Shown: positions 11,342-21,087, numbered from the stretch's first letter. The stretch: 56,368 bases of DNA from Prorocentrum cordatum (GCA_963575745.1 CAUYUJ010017867.1:1-56368), one strand, 5' to 3'. Notes: generated by a model not told the origin, from the sequence alone. Numbers and translations: made by a program.

Positions 11342-12305
11342 ATGAGTGGAGCAGGGAGCGAGGAGCAAGGAGTCAGGGTCGGGGGGGGGGGGAAGCGAGA
11401 AGCAATCAGCGAGGAGCACGGAGCGGGAAGTGAGGAGCGCCGGCCGAGGAAAGAGAGAGAGAGAGGGACAAGGGAGCGCCGACGAGGAGGGGGGAGGCAG
11501 ACGCCAGCAGCCGGGAGGGAGAAGCGAGGGGCCGGGAGAGAGAGAGAGAGGCGGACGGGAGCGAGGAGGAGCGAGACCAGAGGTGCCAGACGCGAGTGTG
11601 GAGGGACGCGAAGCGAGGGGGCGAGGAAAGAGCGGGGACGAGAGCGAGGAGCCGGGCGGGACGCGCAGGAGAAGAGTCCCGCGCACGCACCTCTCCGTGG
11701 CCCCGGCGCGCGTGCGGCCGAGCCTCTGGTTTCTCATTCCCTCATAGGGGGTTTTCTGGGGGGTGGCCAGCGCGGTCGCAGGGCTACCCAGGATCCTCCT
11801 CCTCCTCCTCCTCCTCCTCCTCCTCCTCCTCCTCCTCCTCCTCCTCCTCCTCCTCCTCCCCCTGTTCCTGCTCCTCCTCCTCCTCCTCCTCCTCCTCCTC
11901 CTCCTCTCCTCCTCCTCCTGCTCCTCCTCCTCCTCCTCCTCCTCCTCCTCCTCCCTCCTCCTCCTCCTCCTCCTCTCCTCCTCCTCCTCCTCCTCCTCCT
12001 CCCCCTCCCCCTCCCCCTCCTCCTCCTCCTCCTCTCTTCACCCGGAAGCCTCTCTCTCCGAAGCGGTTTTTTGGGGCCGCCCTGGGGCCTCGCCTGGCCC
12101 TCGCGCCGCTTGGGGCGTTTTTGGGGCCTTCTCCGGCCTCTGTCAGGAGGGAAGGAAACACACAGACATCCTCCTCCTCGTCCTCCTCCTCCTCCTCCTC
12201 TCCCTCCTTTTCCTCCTCCTCCTCCTCCTCCTCCTCCTCCTCCTCCTACTCCTCCTCCGCCTCCTCCTCCTCCTCCTCCCCCCTCCTCCCCCCTCCTCTC
12301 ATCCC
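11342..12305 (+). repeat. GAG-rich stretch then two long CTC tracts
   Basis: A purine-rich GAGGAGC/GGAGCGAGG stretch (about 11342-11700) gives way to long pyrimidine CTC/CCT runs at about 11793-12042 and 12167-12302. Long open frames on both strands here encode only low-complexity Pro/Ser/Leu or Gly/Glu/Arg. No gene is called. Confidence 0.9.
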
Positions 12306-12344
12306 TGCCTCTGCCCTCCGCACGTCCATCGTCGATCCCCAGAG

Positions 12345-12525
12345 AAAACATAGGAAAATATGGGAAGTGGGGGGGAAGACAAAAACCCAGAAAATATCGG
12401 CACATATGGGGAATCCTTCTATTTGTGCATTCATTTGCATATTTTTGCATTCATATGGGGAAGACAAAAACCCAGAAGATATAGGAAAATGTGGGGAATC
12501 CTTTCATTTGTGTATTTGTTTGTGG
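12345..12525 (+). repeat. ~85-bp tandem duplication
   Basis: GAAGACAAAAACCCAGAA occurs at 12375 and again at 12460. Each is followed by AATAT/GATAT, then ATGTGGGGAATCC or ATATGGGGAATCC, and TCTATTTGTG/TTCATTTGTG. Two full units and a partial upstream one are visible. It is AT-richer than the flanking DNA. Confidence 0.75.
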
Positions 12526-12529
12526 GTCC

Positions 12530-13030
12530 CAGGGCCCCTTCATTCTGGGGGGCCTCTGGGGGGCCTGCCGGTGGTCACGGGGATCGTCTTGGGGCGCGGG
12601 GCGCGACGTGTCTGTTGGAGTTCCCCCTCGTGGGGCCCTCTTGGGCCGTCTTGGGCACCTTTTTGGGCCGTCTTGGGCCGTCCAGGGAGCTCTGATGGGG
12701 GCCTCTGGGGCCGTCTTGGGAAAAGCCGGGTCGCATCTAGAGCCTGCTGGGACGCCGTAAAAACATAACAAACTGACATGCAAAACGTTTTAGGCGCTCC
12801 GTCGGGAGTGGGACGATGTGGGCCTTTCGGGCTGTTTTGGAAACGATGTTTGACCTCTTTTGGGGCGCTTTGGGGGCCTATGGAGCCGTCGCTGAGCTAA
12901 CTACAGCCCTATTGGGGCCGGCTTGGGCGCCGCTTCGGCCGTCGTTTGGCTCTGCTGGTGCGTGGCCCGAAGCCCGCAAGGCTGTCCGTCGTGCCCAGGG
13001 GGCGCTTTTCGGCCTCTTGGGGCCTCTCGG
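12530..13030 (+). repeat. CTTGGGGCC-type degenerate array
   Basis: Repeated GGGCCGTCTTGGG, GGGGCCTCTGGGG and TTTTGGGGCGC phrases directly abut the PPR block that follows. It is the same dispersed family as at 9 kb. Confidence 0.7.
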
Positions 13031-13074
13031 AATGAAACAACACATATTGATTCACCACACCTTCTGGCGCGCGC

Positions 13075-13440
13075 GGGCTCTTGCATTGTAAAAGGGGTGA
13101 CGTCGGGATCCAACTTCACCTCCCGCATCTCGCTCAGCAGCGCCAGCGCCCGCTGCCACTGCTGGCTCGTCTCGCACGCTCTGATCCCAGCAGTGTAGCT
13201 GATGACGTTGGGTTCCAGCTTCGCTCCCAGCATCTCGCTAAGCAGCGCCAGCGCCCGCTGCCACTGCTCGCCCTTCTCGCACGCGCAAATCCCAGCGCTG
13301 TAGCAGACTAGGGCTGACCCGTGGACTCCGCCCGTCCACGACATCTCTCTGGAATGGTTCTCGGAGAAGCGGCTGAGATTGTGCCGAAAACCTATAAGCA
13401 CGGCGGCGGCCAGGGCGGCGGCAGCGAGATCGCGCCCTCG
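13075..13440 (-). CDS. PPR-repeat exon (two motifs) with upstream VLIGFR module
   Basis: The minus strand encodes two consecutive 35-residue PPR motifs: LVCYSAGICACEKGEQWQ continuing to AKLEPN, then VISYTAGIRACETSQQWQ continuing to VKLDPDV. After the second, similarity stops at the EPDV phase, as in the other blocks. Upstream in the same frame lies AAAVLIGFRHNLSRFSENHS, then a Thr/His-rich low-complexity stretch. The frame stays open from about 13962 to 12901, but only the PPR part is convincing. PPR proteins bind RNA base by base, usually in plastids or mitochondria; no targeting peptide can be assigned. The block may be one exon of a longer gene. Confidence 0.65.
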
Positions 13441-13479
13441 TGTCCGAGCTCTTGCAACGCTCCAGCAGCTTTGCCGTCG

Positions 13480-13620
13480 CGGGGACGCCGTCGTCGCCGC
13501 CATCGTCGGCGTCGTTGTCGTCGCCACCGCGACGCCGCCGTCGTACCCGTCGCAGTCGGCGTCGTTGTCGTGGTGGTGGTGGTGGTCGTCGCCGTCGTGG
13601 GTTGTGGGCACCGGAAGGAG
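13480..13620 (+). repeat. GTC/CGT-rich tract
   Basis: Degenerate GTCGTC/CGCCGTC triplets with a GTGGTGGTG patch. It is similar in composition to the larger 15.6-16.4 kb array. Next, at 13628-13672, a further copy of the CCGTGGACTCC...GTCCACG boundary motif appears, with no PPR motif attached. Confidence 0.7.
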
Positions 13621-13689
13621 GGTGGCTAATTCGGTAGGACTGACCCGTGGACTCCTCCGTCCACGAAATCTGCACGAACTGGCATCTGA

Positions 13690-13905
13690 TTGCGGGGCCC
13701 GGCCTCGCATTCCACGATTGCTAGTGCGTGCTGCTGCTTGCTGCCGCTGTTGGTAGGGCTTGAGGCCGCTGCTGCATGTTCTTGCTGCTTGTGGCTGCAA
13801 GTTGTTGCTGATGGCCAACTCCGCTTGAAGCGTGCTTCTACCCGCTGCCTGCCGCTGCTTACTGCTGCTGTGTGCCGCCGCTGCTGCTGTCTGCTTCGCG
13901 CCCAC
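13690..13905 (+). repeat. Imperfect CTG/GCTGCT-rich stretch
   Basis: Scattered GCTGCTG clusters that read as Gln/Ala/Ser-rich on the minus strand. Bases 13905-14220 contain no recognised feature. Confidence 0.5.
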
Positions 13906-14224
13906 GGAAAAAGATCGATGCTGCCCCAGGGCACTCGGAATGTCGCACGGTGGACTGTGCACGGGAGCTCAGTGTGGACGCGCAGGGAGCCACGTACTTT
14001 TGGGCGCTGTCTCCGCGCCCCTCTGGGATCAAACTGAGTAGGGGACTGCCCTCCCTGGAGGCTTCTAGCGTATCTCGCCTCTCTTGGGCGGCAGCGGCGA
14101 AGGGCGCCCTGGAGCTGGGAGGCAATAGTCTAGGGAAGTAGCGCCCATGCTGTTGTTCATTATTCGGCGCTCTTTCGCTCGCGCCCGCACCCACGGAGGA
14201 GGGCAACGCTCCCTAAGCGGCCAC

Positions 14225-14920
14225 TGATGGCGGGCGCTTCCTTCTCCTTGGGAACCGTTTGGGGCCCCTTTGGACTGTCTTGCGGCCTCCTGGGGGCCTC
14301 TTGGGGCGCTCTTGGGCCGTCTTGGGTGCCTTTGGGCCGTCTTGGGGCCGTCTGGGGCCGTCTTGGACGCCTCTGGGGCTGGCTGGGGGCCGTTTTGGGG
14401 CCGTCTTGAGCCGTCTTTGACCGCTTTTGGGGCTGCCTTGGGCGTCTCTTGGGCCGTCGTGGGCGCCTCGGGAGTGGTCCTGGGTTCGTCTTGGGCCGAT
14501 CTGGGGCCGTCTTGGGCCGTCTTGGGGCCCTCACGGGGCGCTCCTGAGGCGTCCTGGGGCGATCTTACAGGGATGAATTGTCCTCTTGGATGCTTTGAAA
14601 ACGAAAAGAATGGAAAATTCAGAAAGTGAACGTTTTCCCGGAGGATTGGGACAACTTTTCCTTGTTCGGGCTCTCTTAGGGCTCGTCTTGGAGCCCACTT
14701 GGAGCGTCGTGGGAGGCCTCTTGGGCCGTCGGGGGGCTATCTTGGGCGTCCTAGAGTGCTCTTGGACCTTTTTCGGAGGCCCTATTGGGCCGTCTTGGGC
14801 CGCCTTGGGGCCCTCGTGAAGGCATCCCGGGGCGCCTCGGAGCGCTCTTGGGCCATCGTGGAGCGTCTCGGAGCGCGCTGGGGACTGCTGGGGCTCGCAG
14901 GGGCCTTCTGCGCCATTTTG
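14225..14920 (+). repeat. CTTGGGGCCGTC-type degenerate array
   Basis: Dense CTTGGGCCGTC and GGGGCCGTCTTGG phrases with period near 12-24 bp. A short AT-richer interruption at 14580-14640 contains TTTGAAAACGAAAAGAATGG, comparable to the AT-rich closing block of the 310-bp repeat. Confidence 0.75.
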
Positions 14921-14924
14921 GTCC

Positions 14925-15005
14925 GAATCGCCACTTTCGCACGCGCGGGGGGAGCAGCAGAGGCGCTGCCGAAAAGCCATCAACACCGCCGCGTGGACAG
15001 GCTTC
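14925..15005 (-). pseudogene. PPR/VLIGFR module relic
   Basis: The minus strand reads HAAVLMAFRQRLCCSPRACE, then SGDSDQNG. This is a worn fusion of the VLIGFR module and the ACEKGxQWQ start of a PPR motif. It abuts the CTTGGGG array, as the other relics do. Confidence 0.4.
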
Positions 15006-15077
15006 ACCAGCTTCCGTCCGGCGCATCACCGCAGGACCCCGAGCTGTCCATGGTGAAGTTGTACGCAGCCAACATAT

Positions 15078-15238
15078 AGGGATACTTATCCTTCAATGAA
15101 CATAGAACTAGGTATAATTATCCTATTGTCAACACGTAAATAGAAGATAACTATTTTTCACTAGAGATGAATATCTTCTAATCAACCTATAGTTCGGGCT
15201 AATCAACATGAGCGTGCTGAAATATGATCCTGAGCTAA
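15078..15238. other. Isolated AT-rich island
   Basis: About 160 bp of strongly AT-rich DNA with phrases such as GAAGATAACTATTTTTCAC and ATCTTCTAATCAAC, set in GC-rich repeats on both sides. No frame, hairpin or terminal repeat explains it. Confidence 0.5.
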
Positions 15239-15243
15239 CACAG

Positions 15244-15600
15244 CTACCGGGTTGTCACAATTGGCCCGAGCCCCTGGGGTCTGCTCTTGTGCACCCGGAA
15301 GAGTTTGGAGAGGCCCTCGGGCGCACATAATTGCACAGCGCATCTGGTAAATACGTGGAGAGGGTCCCCTCTGATTCGCCCAGAGTGTTCGGAGAGGCCT
15401 CCTGATGAACAGGATGGCACAGCATATATGGCGAGGACAGGGGAGGAGACGGGAGGTGGGAGGGAGGGGGCCTCCGGGTTATCTGAGTTGGCCCGAGCCC
15501 CCCGGGGTCTGTTATAATTCGCCCGGAGTGTGTGGAGAGGACCTCGGGCGAAGAGAATGGCACGGCATATCTGGAAAAGAGGGGGGGAGAGTTGGCACAA
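15244..15600 (+). repeat. Tandem repeat flanking the GTC array (left part)
   Basis: Units contain GTTGGCCCGAGCCCC, GGGGTCTG, TCGCCCGGAGTGT, GGAGAGGMCCTCGGGCG and ATGGCACRGCATATMTGG. About three units of differing length are seen. The same phrases resume at 16360-16470, so the GTC array appears to interrupt this repeat. Confidence 0.75.
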
Positions 15601-15624
15601 ATCCCCGGGTCCCACGAAGACGAC

Positions 15625-16362
15625 GACCGCGACGACTGCGGCGGCGTCGTCGTCGTCGTCGCCGTCGTCGCGGTCGTGGTCGTCGTGGTGTTCGTCTTCG
15701 TTGTCGTCGTGGTCGTGGTCGCAGCCCTGTCGGGATATCTCTTTTTCTGCAGACGGGCGTACCGCGCTTCAGGGGGACAGGTTCAGCTGTAATCGTCGTG
15801 GTCGTGGCAGTCGTCGTCGTCGCCGCCCTGTCGGAATATCCTTCTTTCTGGAGACGGGTCAACGCGTTTTGGAGACAGGTTCGTTCAGCTGGATTCGTCG
15901 TCGTCTTCGTCGTCACGGCCGTCGTCATCGTCGTCCTCGTCGTAGTCGGCGTCGTCGTCGTCCTCGTCGTGGTCGTGGCGGCCGTGGTCACCGCCCTGTC
16001 GGAATATTCCTTTTTATGAAGGCGGGTTAACTTTTTGGGGGAGCCCGATTCAGCTGGAATCGTCGTGGTCGTCGTCTTCCCGGTCGTAGTCGTCGTCGTG
16101 GCGGTCGTGTTCGCGGTCGCAGCCCTGTCGGAGAATTGTTGTTACGAATACGGGTTTACCGCTTTAGGGATACAGGTTCAGCCCGAGTCGTCGTGGTCGT
16201 GGTCGTCGTCGCCGTGGTCGTCGTCTTCGTGGTCGTCGTTGTCGTGGTCGCCGCCCTGTCGGAGTATCCCTGTTTACGAAGACGGGTGAACGCTATGTGG
16301 AGACAAGTTCAGCTGGAATCGTCGTCGTCGTCCTTGTCGTCGCGGTCGTCGTCGTCGTCGAT
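15625..16362 (+). repeat. GTC-triplet array with five conserved spacers
   Basis: Runs of GTC/GTG triplets alternate with a conserved spacer: GCCCTGTCGGAATATCC, then TTTCTGGAGACGGG, then ACAGGTTCAGCTGGAATC. Spacers lie near 15722, 15822, 15992, 16120 and 16252. The triplet runs vary in length. Minus frames are Thr/Arg-rich and plus frames are Val/Ser-rich. It is best treated as a satellite. Confidence 0.8.
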
Positions 16363-16475
16363 GGTACAGCATATTTGGCGAGGAGGGGGGAGGAGACGGG
16401 AGGAGGGATGGAGGGGGCCCCCGGGTTCTCTCAGTTGAGCCGAGCCCATGTGGTCCGCTCTTGTTCAGTCTTCGG
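16363..16475 (+). repeat. Tandem repeat flanking the GTC array (right part)
   Basis: ATGGTACAGCATATTTGGCG, GGGGAGGAGACGGGAGG and GAGCCGAGCCCATGTGGTCC match the unit at 15410-15520, in the same orientation. Confidence 0.75.
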
Positions 16476-16616
16476 GACCTCTTGGACCGTCTCGGGACGC
16501 TCTTGGGAGATATGTGGGCCAACTTGGGGCGATGTTGAGCCGTCCAGCGGCGATCCTGGCGGCCTGTGGGGCTCGCCTGTACCGTCGGAAGCTCGAAAAG
16601 GCAAGCATGCCAAAAG

Positions 16617-16651
<35 letters not shown>

Positions 16652-17275
16652 CCATTGGAAAATCGGCGATTCTGGCCTCTGGGCGCCCTTTGAGAAGAGT
16701 CTTGGAACGCTCAGGGAGTCTCCTTGGGGCCGCGCGGAGCCGTTTTGGAGGCATCTAGGGCATCTGGGGGGCCTCTTGGGGTGGAGGGCAGCCTCTTTGA
16801 GCTCCCTGGGGGCCTCTTGGGGCCGTTGCTGAGCTCTCATGGGCCGTCTTGGGGACCTCTGCGGGCAGTCTCGGGGACCGTGAGATTCGTGGGCCGTCTT
16901 GGGGCGATCTTGAGTCGTCTAGAGGCGATCCGGGCGGCATCGGGGGCCCGCCTGGAGCGTCGGAAGCACAGAAAGGCAAGCATATCAAAATCCTCAAGCG
17001 TCGGAAGCACAAAAAGGCAAGCGTCGGAAGCACGAAATGGAAATCGAGGATTCTGGTCCCTGGGGCCCCTTTGAGAGGATTCTTGAAACGCTCAGGGGGT
17101 CCCCTTGGGGCCGCGCGGAGCCGTTTTGGACAATCTGGCGCATCTTGGAGCGCTCTTGGGCCGTCTTGGATGCCCTTGGACCGTGTTGGGGGCCATCTTG
17201 GAGTGCGCTGGAGCCGCCCGGAGACGCCCTGGAGCCGGCCGAAGCCGCACGGACGCGCGCGGGGACGCCCGCGCT
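16476..17275 (+). repeat. CTTGGGGCC-type array with (TA)n and A-rich closing blocks
   Basis: GGGCCGTCTTGGG and GGGGCCTCTTGG phrases are punctuated by blocks related to the 9.6-10.7 kb repeat: CGTCGGAAGCTCGAAAAGGC at about 16584 followed by a (TA)n run at 16618-16651, and CGTCGGAAGCACARAAAGGC three times between 16957 and 17035. The GATTCTGG ending is present in each group. Confidence 0.75.
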
Positions 17276-17325
17276 GCACCTCCTTCTCGCACGCGCATGT
17301 CCCTGCAATGTAGTAGAGATGAGTA
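17275..17325 (-). pseudogene. PPR first-exon relic
   Basis: The minus strand reads LYYIAGTCACEKEVQRG, recognisable as a degraded SYNAGISACEKGEQW start. It lies at the edge of a CTTGGGG array and has no downstream motif. Confidence 0.4.
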
Positions 17326-17454
17326 GGACGGGCAATACGACTACACCCATGAAAGCGCACTCGCACACAAGGATGAAAAGGCTGCTCCACCGGCGGCTTG
17401 GTCGGAAGGACTCCCTGGGAAGATCCCTGGAAGAGCTGAAGGAATCGAATGCTG

Positions 17455-17645
17455 TTTCTCCCGGGTCTCCTCCTCTTCCTTCTCTTCATGATCGTGGTCC
17501 TCCTCGCTCTTACCCTCCTCGTTTCGTCACCCTTCTCCTCATGCTCCTCCTGCTCTTCCTCCTCCTCATTCTCAGCCTCCTCCTCCTCCTCCTCCTCCGC
17601 TCCCTCCTGATCCTCATGTTACTCTGTTTCTTGATCCTCCTACTC
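17455..17645 (+). repeat. CTC-rich pyrimidine tract
   Basis: Imperfect CTC/CTT/CAT triplets. Minus frames are Arg/Glu-rich. Not a gene. Confidence 0.7.
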
Positions 17646-17734
17646 ATGCATGGTTCTCCAGAACCTGCATTTTTCAAGCCGACCTTGGTATGGACTGATA
17701 TCTGCACAAGCACACACTATACCGGAGGTCCGCG

Positions 17735-17900
17735 CGTGTCCGCACGGATGCCTTGGATCCGCACTGGATCCCCCTCCCTGGCGCGCGGAGCGCGCCAAGG
17801 GCGGCGCCAGAGGCGCCGATGCGGAAGCCAATGCCACCCGAGAGCCAAATACGCGCGGACCTCCGGACGTCTGTCCGCACGGCGCTGCTTCTTCCTCGGC
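17735..17900 (+). repeat. Dispersed repeat, copy 2
   Basis: Shares CTGGATC, CCCCCTCC, TGGCGCGCGGAGCGCG, GGCGGCGCC and GCGCGGACCTCCG with 8140-8320 in the same order. The following 17.9-18.55 kb is GC-rich with open frames on both strands but no recognised domain. Confidence 0.6.
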
Positions 17901-18589
17901 TGGTCCTGCGCGCGCGCAGCCGCCGAGGGGTCCGCACGGGCACAGGCCGGCGCGCCGAGAGCGAAGCACCAGGGCCCCCCTGGCCCGGCGGGCAGGGCAG
18001 AGCCGACGGGCAGCGCAGGGCCGATCGGACCCTCGCCCGTCCTCGCTCGTCCGCGGGGGCACGCTCGTGCGCCGCCGGAGTATGCCCACATCCCCTGCCG
18101 CGGGATCGGGCCCCGGAGACTCGGGCCGCGGTGGGCATAGGGACGCCGCCGCCCCTCGAGATCTCGGAGCACGGCCACCCGAAGCGGTGGGCGCTGGACC
18201 CCCCCCGATGTTTGCACCGCGCTCCCGAGTCGGCGGCGCGACCGCGTGCTCACGGAGGCGGCGCCCCCCGCAGAGGGCAGGCCGCCCACGGCCCCCCGGC
18301 GGCAGAGCACCGTCGAGCGCCGACCCGGGGCGACAGCGAGCCCACCGAGGCGCTTCGGCGGGCCGGAGCCCACCGAAGCGCCGGCGCGGCGCCGCAGGCG
18401 GGAAGGCTCGGACCTCGCCCTATCGGGGGGCAGGCGGTGCGTCGTCGGCGGGGCAGGGCGCGTCTCGCGTGGCGTTCGCTGGGGCCCATGGCAGCTTGGG
18501 GGCCAGCACGGCTGGCACACGCCAGGCCGGATGCCGGCGGCACTTCTCGCTCGCGCGCGCTCGGATCCTGGCTCTGCGGCGCACGGCAG

Positions 18590-18790
18590 TGGACGTCGGC
18601 TTCGCCTCCCGCATCCCCCGCACCTCAGCGACAGGGCCCCCCCCCTCTGGGGCACGCGCCGATCCCAGCGTCCCACCTGATGACGTCGGGTCGCAACTTC
18701 GCTTCCTGCATCTCGCCGAGCACCGACAGCGGCTGCTGCCACGACCCGACTGCTTCCACGAACACACACAAGTCTTGCGGGCGTCGTGCG
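18590..18790 (-). pseudogene. Decayed PPR block
   Basis: The minus strand encodes SWQQPLSVLGEMQEAKLRPD followed by VIRWDAGIGACPRGGGPVAE and MREAKPTS. These are recognisable as the end of one PPR motif and most of a second. The key SYN and EKG positions have changed and no further motif follows, so it is probably a remnant. Confidence 0.55.
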
Positions 18791-19263
18791 TGCGGAATCT
18801 AGAGTCGCAGTGGGTAGCAGATCGCGCAATCTACTCCGTCTTGAGATTACCAGACACAGGGCTTAGCTTGGCCTTCCTGGGGTCCGCGTCAAGTTGCGAC
18901 ATCTCATGCAGAGGTACATCGATATCGGCGCTTGGCGTGAGCTTCCACGTCATGTCACTTAAGCTGGCCGAGCGCACTCGCCATCTTTCAATGCCACAGG
19001 ATGCGCACTAAACCATGAGCAATCGGTTTACAGAATCACTGGCCCCCGCATATGGCAGACGACGTCCAACTCGTGCTCCGCCCAGCACTCGTCCAGCCAC
19101 TGAGCGACAGGGCCCCGCTGCAGATGCCAATGACCTAACTTGAAGACGCGTGCCGAGGAAGCTCGATTCCAACTTCGCTGGCTAAACCTCTCAGAGCGAC
19201 GATGTCCACTCTCGCCACGCATATTTTCGCACTCGATTGTCACACCACAACACCCCGCGAATG

Positions 19264-19600
19264 CTAAATGACAGCCCCAAGCTTCGCCTCCAACAGCCTG
19301 GTGAACAGTGACGGCACCTGCTGCCATTCTCCACCTTGCTCGCACATGCATATCGAAACACTGTAATCCATCACCTCTAGATCTAACCTAGCTCTCCAAG
19401 ACTCACGAAGCAACGACAACGCCTTCTGCCACTGCGAGCTCTTCCCGCACGCGCTGATCCCAGCGGTGTAGCTGACGACGTCGGACTCCGTCGCCGCCCC
19501 TCCGATCTCACCGAGCAGTGACAACGACCGCTGCCATTGCCCACTTTTCTCACACGCGACGATCCCGGCGTTGTAGCTGATGGCGTAAGTTTTTCCACCG
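19264..19600 (-). CDS. PPR-repeat exon (three motifs)
   Basis: The minus strand encodes three successive PPR motifs: AISYNAGIVACEKSGQWQRS to ATESD, VVSYTAGISACGKSSQWQKA to RLDLE, and VMDYSVSICMCEQGGEWQQV to AKLGAV. A stop codon at 19264-19266 falls at the usual motif-end phase. Beyond it, from about 19260 to 19150, mixed frames still show faint PPR character, so the gene seems to have lost its last motifs. Upstream, the frame enters an Asp/Glu-rich region and the CTC tract at 19.7 kb. The putative role is RNA binding, as for other PPR proteins; no organelle signal can be judged. Confidence 0.6.
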
Positions 19601-19674
19601 TCGCCTCCCATCCTCCGCGTCCTCGTCCTCATCGTCCTCCTCGTCCTCGTGCTGGTCGCCCTCCTCGTCTCCCA

Positions 19675-19732
19675 GGTCCTCCTCCTCCTCCTCCTCCTCC
19701 TCCTCCTCCTCCTCCTCCTCCTCCTCCTTCTC
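19675..19732 (+). repeat. CTC tract
   Basis: About nineteen nearly perfect CTC/CCT triplets immediately 5' (on the minus strand) of the PPR exon. Confidence 0.9.
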
Positions 19733-19884
19733 TGTTTCCCAAAAAACAAACAAAGTTTTGGACGGGTGCCAGAGGACAGAGATGGGAAGCGGAGACCCGA
19801 GTCGCCCAACGCGCGGGTGTCGTTGCATCCCCGTGCCGCCGCCCTGCAGAAGGGCAACTCCCTGGCCCAGGTCGCAAATCGCGA

Positions 19885-19985
19885 CGCGTGAATAGGAAAT
19901 AATCGCAAATCGCGACGCGTGACGCGTGAATAGGAAATAATCGCGACGCGTGAATCGCAAATTGCGACGCGCGACGCTTCGCGCC
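19885..19985 (+). repeat. CpG-palindrome minisatellite
   Basis: Repeats of AATCGCGACGCGTGAATAGG and AAATAATCGC, about 30-40 bp each, with deletions. Each unit carries TCGCGA and ACGCGT palindromes. About three copies. Confidence 0.8.
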
Positions 19986-20149
19986 CCAGCGGAGGACCCC
20001 AGGGACCCCTCCTGGGGCTCCTGGGGGCTCTCTCGCGCGGGCCCTGCGGCCACCAGCTGGAGGGCGCCAGCTGCAGCTGGGTCGGCGGCTTCGCTGTGCT
20101 GGGATCTCCCCAGACCGCGGTTGGGCCAGGGCTGCTTAGTGAGCGACTC

Positions 20150-20257
20150 GCTCACACTGTGGGAAAAACACACACTGTGGGGAAAAAACGCACTGTGTGG
20201 GAAAAAACACACACTGTGGGGAAAAAACACACTGTGGGGAAAAAACACGCACGTGGG

Positions 20258-20296
<39 letters not shown>

Positions 20297-20320
20297 TGGG
20301 AAAACACACACACACACGGA
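20150..20320 (+). repeat. CACTGTGGGGAAAAAACA minisatellite and (AC)n
   Basis: Five to six copies of a 17-20 bp unit, CACACTGTGGGGAAAAAA, followed by an AC dinucleotide run at about 20262-20293 and one more unit. Confidence 0.9.
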
Positions 20321-20682
20321 ACGTTCGCTGGGGCTCCTGGCTGTGTTTTTCCCACTCGCACCATTGCTCCCTCGGGGCCCCCGGAACGCTGCCTGGGGCC
20401 CCGTGGCGGCGGGGCGTGCCGCATCCGAGGCCTGATTTTTTCCTGCGGCAGGCTCGCGTCGTGAAAAAGCTCGGCGTCGGATTCTGACACCGCGTGGGAT
20501 CTTCCAGCCTCGAAGCATCGGCGGCTTGTCGACCGCCAGAGCGTCATAGCTTGGCCGATGCTCGGCGCCGTCGGCGATCCACCCTGGACGCCCGCAGCGG
20601 GGTCGCTGCCGCGTCGGCGCGACGCAAGGCTGCCGCAGGTGAGCTGCGCTAGCAGCCGCCTCGCCTTGCCTCCAGGGCGAGG

Positions 20683-20737
20683 AGGAGGAGCAGGAGGAGG
20701 AGGAGGAGGAGGAGGAGGAGGCTGAGGAGGAGGAGGA
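20683..20737 (+). repeat. GGA tract
   Basis: About eighteen GGA/GAG triplets directly adjacent to the 3' end of the next PPR exon. The opposite-polarity CTC tract bounds its other side. Confidence 0.9.
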
Positions 20738-20749
20738 AGAATCAAATAG

Positions 20750-21080
20750 ATCACGTTGGGCTCCATCCTCGCCTCCAGTATACCGTTCAGCAGCGACAAA
20801 GACCACTGCCACTGCGCGCCTGTCCCGCACGCGCTGATCGCGGCGCTGTCGCTGACGACGTCTGGCTCAACTTTCGCCTTCCACATCCCACTGCGCAGAC
20901 TTAGAGCCCGCCGCCACTGGTCACTTTTATCGCAAGCGCTGATCCCCGTGTTGTAGCTGATGACGTCAGGCTCCACCTTCACCTCCGCCATCTCTCTGAG
21001 CAGCGCCAGAGCATGCTGCCACTGTCGACCCTTCTCACAGGCGCTGACCCCAGCGTTGTAGACGACTCGTGTGAACCCGT
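20750..21080 (-). CDS. PPR-repeat exon (three motifs)
   Basis: The minus strand encodes TRVVYNAGVSACEKGRQWQH to VKVEPD, VISYNTGISACDKSDQWRRA to AKVEPD, and VVSDSAAISACGTGAQWQWS to ARMEPNV. These are three complete 35-residue PPR motifs. Coding similarity ends at EPNV, after which the frame reads into a Pro run made by the GGA tract. The 5' side begins at a HGFTRVVYNAG boundary next to the CTC tract. It is probably one exon of an RNA-binding PPR gene; neither the start codon nor the neighbouring exons can be assigned. Confidence 0.65.
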
Positions 21081-21087
21081 GGAGAAT

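Noticed and set aside
11342-12768. Several long overlapping frames rich in Pro, Ser, Leu, Gly or Glu
   Set aside because: They are direct translations of CTC/GAG triplet tracts in different frames, not proteins.
15244-16475. CRISPR-like arrangement of repeats and spacers
   Set aside because: The repeats are long and the intervening parts are triplet runs, not unique spacers; no cas genes; eukaryotic context.
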